Source of the DNA: Aeromonas aquatica | GTDB lineage: Bacteria > Pseudomonadota > Gammaproteobacteria > Enterobacterales > Aeromonadaceae | NCBI RefSeq assembly: GCF_000764655.1 | Contig: NZ_JRGL01000104.1 | Coordinates: 62,001-126,000, forward strand | DNA length: 64,000 nt | Direction: 5' to 3' | Shown: positions 62,902-64,000 of the stretch, in pieces | Layout: each line of letters opens with the position of its first letter | Numbering within the stretch: the stretch's first letter is position 1 | Translations under genes and position numbers: made by a program | The notes under the pieces: model-generated | Seen by the model: the letters and a program-made list of their open reading frames with translations, nothing else | Database searches by the model: none | What the model was told of the DNA's origin: nothing

Positions 62902-63651
62902 ATGGGCAAGACAAGCTGGGGAGTGCTTGGTCTGTTGTTTGCCTGCATGGCGCCCGTGACCTCAATGGCAAACGGAGCGCCAACCCTGACGGTGGTCACC
63001 GATGTCTGGCCCCCGTTTCGCATGCTCGCGCAGGACGATCAATTTTACGGCCTGGATATCGATATTCTGCGCCAATTGCAGGCCCGCAGCGGCATCGCGC
63101 TCGAACTCAAGCGGGTGCCATGGGGGCGGGCCCTCAAGCAGATGCAGACAGGTCAGGCCGACCTGATGATAGGGCTGGCCCATACCCAAGAGCGCGCCGC
63201 CTTCGTCGATTACCTGCAACCGGCCTACTATCAATGCCGGCCCGCCTTCTATGGCAAGCCTGCGGCTGTTGCCGCCCTGCTCCGCTATGAGGATCTCAAG
63301 GGCAAGGAGGTGGGCTATGTGCTCAACTCGGCCTATTTCGACCCCTTCGATAGTGACACCCAGATCGACAAGCACGGCGTACCCACCGAAGACCAGTTGC
63401 AACGCATGGTGGAGCGCGGCCATCTGCCGCTGATGATAGGCACCGACTGCCAGGTGGATTATGCCCTGAGCCAGCGCAACGACGCCGGCCTCGTCAAGGC
63501 GGACTATCGCCCACCGTACCCGGTGCGGCTCTATCTTGGCATGAGCAAGCGCTCACCCCATCAACGCCTCGGGCCCGTGCTGGCGCAGGCGTTGCAAGAG
63601 ATGGTGGCGAGCGGCGAGGTCGAGGGACTGGCCAAGGCCTACCACCCTTGA
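62902..63651 (+). CDS. Periplasmic solute-binding protein, family 3 type, orphan
   Basis: 249 aa. Signal peptide (GVLGLLFACMAPVTSMANG), then LTVVTDVWPPFRMLAQDDQF, LDIDILRQLQARSGIALELK, VPWGRALKQMQTGQADLMIG and a second lobe. Third protein of this family in the window; no ABC partner. The stop lies inside a TACCACCC/GGGTGGTA hairpin. Confidence 0.78.
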   Translation: MGKTSWGVLGLLFACMAPVTSMANGAPTLTVVTDVWPPFRMLAQDDQFYGLDIDILRQLQARSGIALELKRVPWGRALKQMQTGQADLMIGLAHTQERAAFVDYLQPAYYQCRPAFYGKPAAVAALLRYEDLKGKEVGYVLNSAYFDPFDSDTQIDKHGVPTEDQLQRMVERGHLPLMIGTDCQVDYALSQRNDAGLVKADYRPPYPVRLYLGMSKRSPHQRLGPVLAQALQEMVASGEVEGLAKAYHP

Positions 63652-63738
63652 CCTTGGGTGGTAACGCGCTGTTATCATGCAGCTTTCTTGCTGGCTCCCC
63701 ACTTGGGGGCCGAGCCTGTCTCATTTCGGGGATCCCGC

Positions 63739-64000
63739 GTGTATCTCGCTCTTATCCATCGCCAGCGGCGCTGGCAGCGCCGCTGGCTGCTCGCCCTGTC
63801 GCTGCTGACCCTGTCTCTGTTCGCGTTCTCCCTCGTCTGGGGGGAATTCCTGCTGCTGCCCTGGCAACCGCTGGGTGAGCTGGAGCGCCATATACTGCTG
63901 GAGCTGCGGCTGCCGCGCGCCCTGCTGGCCCTGCTGGCCGGGGCGGCGCTTGCCTGTGGCGGCGCCGTGCTGCAGGTGATGCTGCACAACCCGGTGGCGG
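63739..64000 (+). CDS. btuC: BtuC, vitamin B12 ABC permease (5' part)
   Basis: First 87 codons only; runs off the window end. RRWLLALSLLTLSLFAFSLV is the first helix, followed by ELRLPRALLALLAGAALACG and GAVLQVMLHNP, the FecCD signature, closest in layout to BtuC. Start GTG 63739 with GGGGA 7 bases upstream. No cobalamin riboswitch seen in the short leader. The family call is firm; BtuC versus a siderophore permease is less so. Confidence 0.75.
   Translation, partial: MYLALIHRQRRWQRRWLLALSLLTLSLFAFSLVWGEFLLLPWQPLGELERHILLELRLPRALLALLAGAALACGGAVLQVMLHNPVA

Noticed and set aside
63652-63738. Cobalamin riboswitch before btuC
   Set aside because: The leader is under 90 bp and lacks the conserved B12-box.

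Overview
The window is ordinary high-GC gammaproteobacterial chromosome. The gene set (uhpABC, rnk, ycaD, comEC-msbA-lpxK-ycaR-kdsB, uvrY-uvrC-pgsA with a tRNA Gly-Cys-Leu cluster, cysS, ppiB, lpxH, feoABC, glgC, pilU, btuC) and the protein sequences point to Aeromonadaceae, most likely Aeromonas. I cannot name the species. No plasmid, phage, transposase or CRISPR array is visible. Codon use is uniform and GC-rich except for one AT-rich island at about 45.7-48.47 kb.

Layout. 0-3.3 kb: uhpA-uhpB-uhpC hexose-phosphate sensing genes, minus strand, with uhpC cut by the window edge. 3.4-8.5 kb: rnk, a solute-binding protein, and a phosphate-starvation operon of two alkaline phosphatases plus a periplasmic protein behind a candidate PhoB box. 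8.7-21.8 kb: ylqF GTPase, ycaD transporter, a histone-deacetylase-like hydrolase, a DUF2057 protein, dinG, a porin, a protein with a possible degenerate Toprim domain, aspC, yjgR and two DUF2062 genes. 21.9-28.3 kb: comEC, msbA, lpxK, ycaR, kdsB (DNA uptake, then lipid A and KDO supply). 28.4-33.7 kb: a TtrSR-like two-component system divergent from a Tat-exported flavoprotein reductase and two tetraheme cytochromes, with a perfect FNR box between them. 34-38.1 kb: uvrY, uvrC, pgsA and three tRNAs. 38.3-43.6 kb: GST, small lipoproteins, lpxH and ppiB. 43.8-50.6 kb: cysS, the AT-rich two-gene island between inverted long repeats, then a diguanylate cyclase. 51-64 kb: small envelope proteins, a DUF2157-DUF4401-GDYXXLXY membrane operon, a manganese-riboswitch-controlled exporter, yciH, feoABC, glgC, pilU and the start of btuC.

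The most unusual feature is a recurring pattern of partial tandem duplications at gene ends and junctions. At seven places a piece of a gene's start or end is repeated next to it, and the copies have often diverged. At four of them (upstream of uvrC, feoA/feoB, DUF2157/DUF4401, DUF4401/GDYXXLXY) the extra copy is a small open frame of 18-37 codons that overlaps the neighbouring start or stop codon. A fifth (ycaR) ends just before the gene's ribosome site. In two cases the small frame looks like a fusion of the downstream gene's start to the upstream gene's tail, as expected from duplication of a coupled junction. These may be translational-coupling relays, leader peptides or small proteins. 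They are the best candidate here for something undescribed.

The second candidate is the AT-rich island: an HD-domain phosphohydrolase and a three-helix membrane protein, set between inverted copies of a roughly 360-bp repeat, which resembles an accessory (possibly defence) cassette.
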